DNA from: CANKHA01 sp034668785
GTDB lineage: Bacteria > Pseudomonadota > Alphaproteobacteria > Rhizobiales > Xanthobacteraceae
NCBI GenBank assembly: GCA_034668785.1
Contig: JAXDOS010000200.1
Location: 1-13,708, forward strand
Direction: 5' to 3'
DNA: 13,708 bases
The position numbers and the translations under genes were made by a program. Below the pieces are notes generated by a model that worked only from the letters and a program-made list of their open reading frames with translations, did not search any database and was not told the origin of the DNA. This document shows positions 13,043 to 13,708 of the stretch, in pieces (position 1 is the first letter of the stretch; the number at the start of each line of letters is the position of its first letter).

Positions 13043-13708
13043 TTACCGCGCGGCGCCGGCCGCGACCGCGCGCGGCACCGGCTTGGCCGCTAGCTCCTTG
13101 GCCAGTTCCGGATTTGGCCCATAGAGCGCGCGGTGGTCACCGAGCGGTTTGAAGCTATTGGTCAGCCCGATCACCGTCTCCGCCGCGCCCATCACCAGGT
13201 AACCGTCAGGCTCGACGATACGCGCAATACGCTCGAGCACCTCGATCTTGGTTTTCTGCTCGAAGTAGATCAGCACGTTGCGGCAGAACACGATGTCGAA
13301 GTGGCCAAGCGGGGCATAATCCTGGAGCAGATTGAAAGGACGGTAGTGCACCATGGCCCGAATTTCCGGCGCCAGCTGCCACATCTCGCCGACTTGGGTA
13401 AAATATTTGACCAACATTTGGATTGGCAGCCCGCGCTGCACCTCAAACTGGCTGTAGATACCGGCCTTCGCCTTCTCCAGCACGTCGAGCGATAAATCGG
13501 TGGCGAGGATCTCGACGCGCCAGCCGGCGAGCTTGGCACCCATTTCCTTGAGGCTGATGGCGAGCGAATATGGTTCCTGCCCGGTGGAAGCGGCCGCGCA
13601 CCAGATACGAATACGCCTGTGCTCGGTCCGGGCGGCGAGAAGCGCCGGCATCATCGTATTGCGGAAATGCTCGAAAGGAATTTTGTCGCGGAAGAAGAGC
13701 GACTCGTT
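13043..13708 (-). CDS. cheR: Chemotaxis protein methyltransferase CheR (5' end beyond the window)
   Basis: CheR methylates glutamates of chemoreceptors with S-adenosylmethionine. The visible 221 residues are the C-terminal catalytic domain. The frame is open to the window edge and begins within the conserved NESLFFRDKIPFEHF, so the short helical N-terminal domain and start codon lie outside; the ATG at 13654 is internal. SAM-binding features are IWCAAASTGQEPYSLA, the ATDLS turn, HYRPFNLL and FDIVFCRNVLIYF, with GYLVMGAAET near the end. The alanine-rich tail PVPRAVAAGAAR ends without a receptor-docking extension such as a TPR. The gene is convergent with ctrA, with a terminator between. The rest of a che operon would lie upstream, outside the window. 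CheR proteins outside chemotaxis exist, but the flagellar context favours chemotaxis. Confidence 0.94.
   Translation of the reverse strand, partial: NESLFFRDKIPFEHFRNTMMPALLAARTEHRRIRIWCAAASTGQEPYSLAISLKEMGAKLAGWRVEILATDLSLDVLEKAKAGIYSQFEVQRGLPIQMLVKYFTQVGEMWQLAPEIRAMVHYRPFNLLQDYAPLGHFDIVFCRNVLIYFEQKTKIEVLERIARIVEPDGYLVMGAAETVIGLTNSFKPLGDHRALYGPNPELAKELAAKPVPRAVAAGAAR

Overview
The window looks like a chromosomal segment of an alphaproteobacterium of the Hyphomicrobiales (Bradyrhizobium/Nitrobacteraceae- or Xanthobacteraceae-like). Reasons: a clear ctrA orthologue divergent from fliI-fliJ, CtrA-type TTAA-N7-TTAA-like sites in front of flagellar genes, GANTC (CcrM) sites clustered in front of ctrA, sites matching the alphaproteobacterial general-stress sigma factor EcfG, and an interspersed palindromic repeat of a type common in this group. 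The species cannot be fixed from the sequence. No rRNA, tRNA, CRISPR array, transposase or phage gene was seen.

Layout. (1) 35-1158: small stress-type genes: a DUF2231 membrane protein, a 73-aa hypothetical, and a convergent DUF3606 gene whose promoter region carries a perfect EcfG-type site. (2) 1159-3592: regulatory leader with a CtrA-like site, then flhA, the flagellar export gate protein. (3) 3610-4806: palindromic repeat followed by an overlapping HAD hydrolase / GNAT acetyltransferase pair with less GC-rich codon use, possibly accessory. (4) 4807-5320: leader and a 78-aa single-pass membrane protein with a strong terminator. (5) 5319-7468: ECF sigma factor and its membrane anti-sigma factor (RskA-like), stop/start overlapped, divergent from a secreted cysteine-containing protein that is the obvious candidate target. 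(6) 7602-9999: a two-gene unit coding a membrane sensor with a c-type heme motif (DUF3365/Tll0287-like plus HAMP) and an MscS-type channel with an unusual C-terminal extension. This is the least conventional part of the window. (7) 10047-11892: fliJ and fliI on the minus strand, head to head with ctrA (12268-12969) across a 375-bp control region. (8) 12970-13708: ctrA terminator and the 3' part of cheR.

How the parts fit. The flagellar genes (flhA, fliI, fliJ), the chemotaxis gene cheR and the cell-cycle regulator ctrA form a motility/cell-cycle framework, with CtrA probably controlling flhA, fliI and itself. Between flhA and fliJ sits about 6.4 kb of envelope-stress and signalling genes. The left edge and the 78-aa gene carry likely EcfG promoters. 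All regulatory assignments come from motif reading by eye and are inferences.
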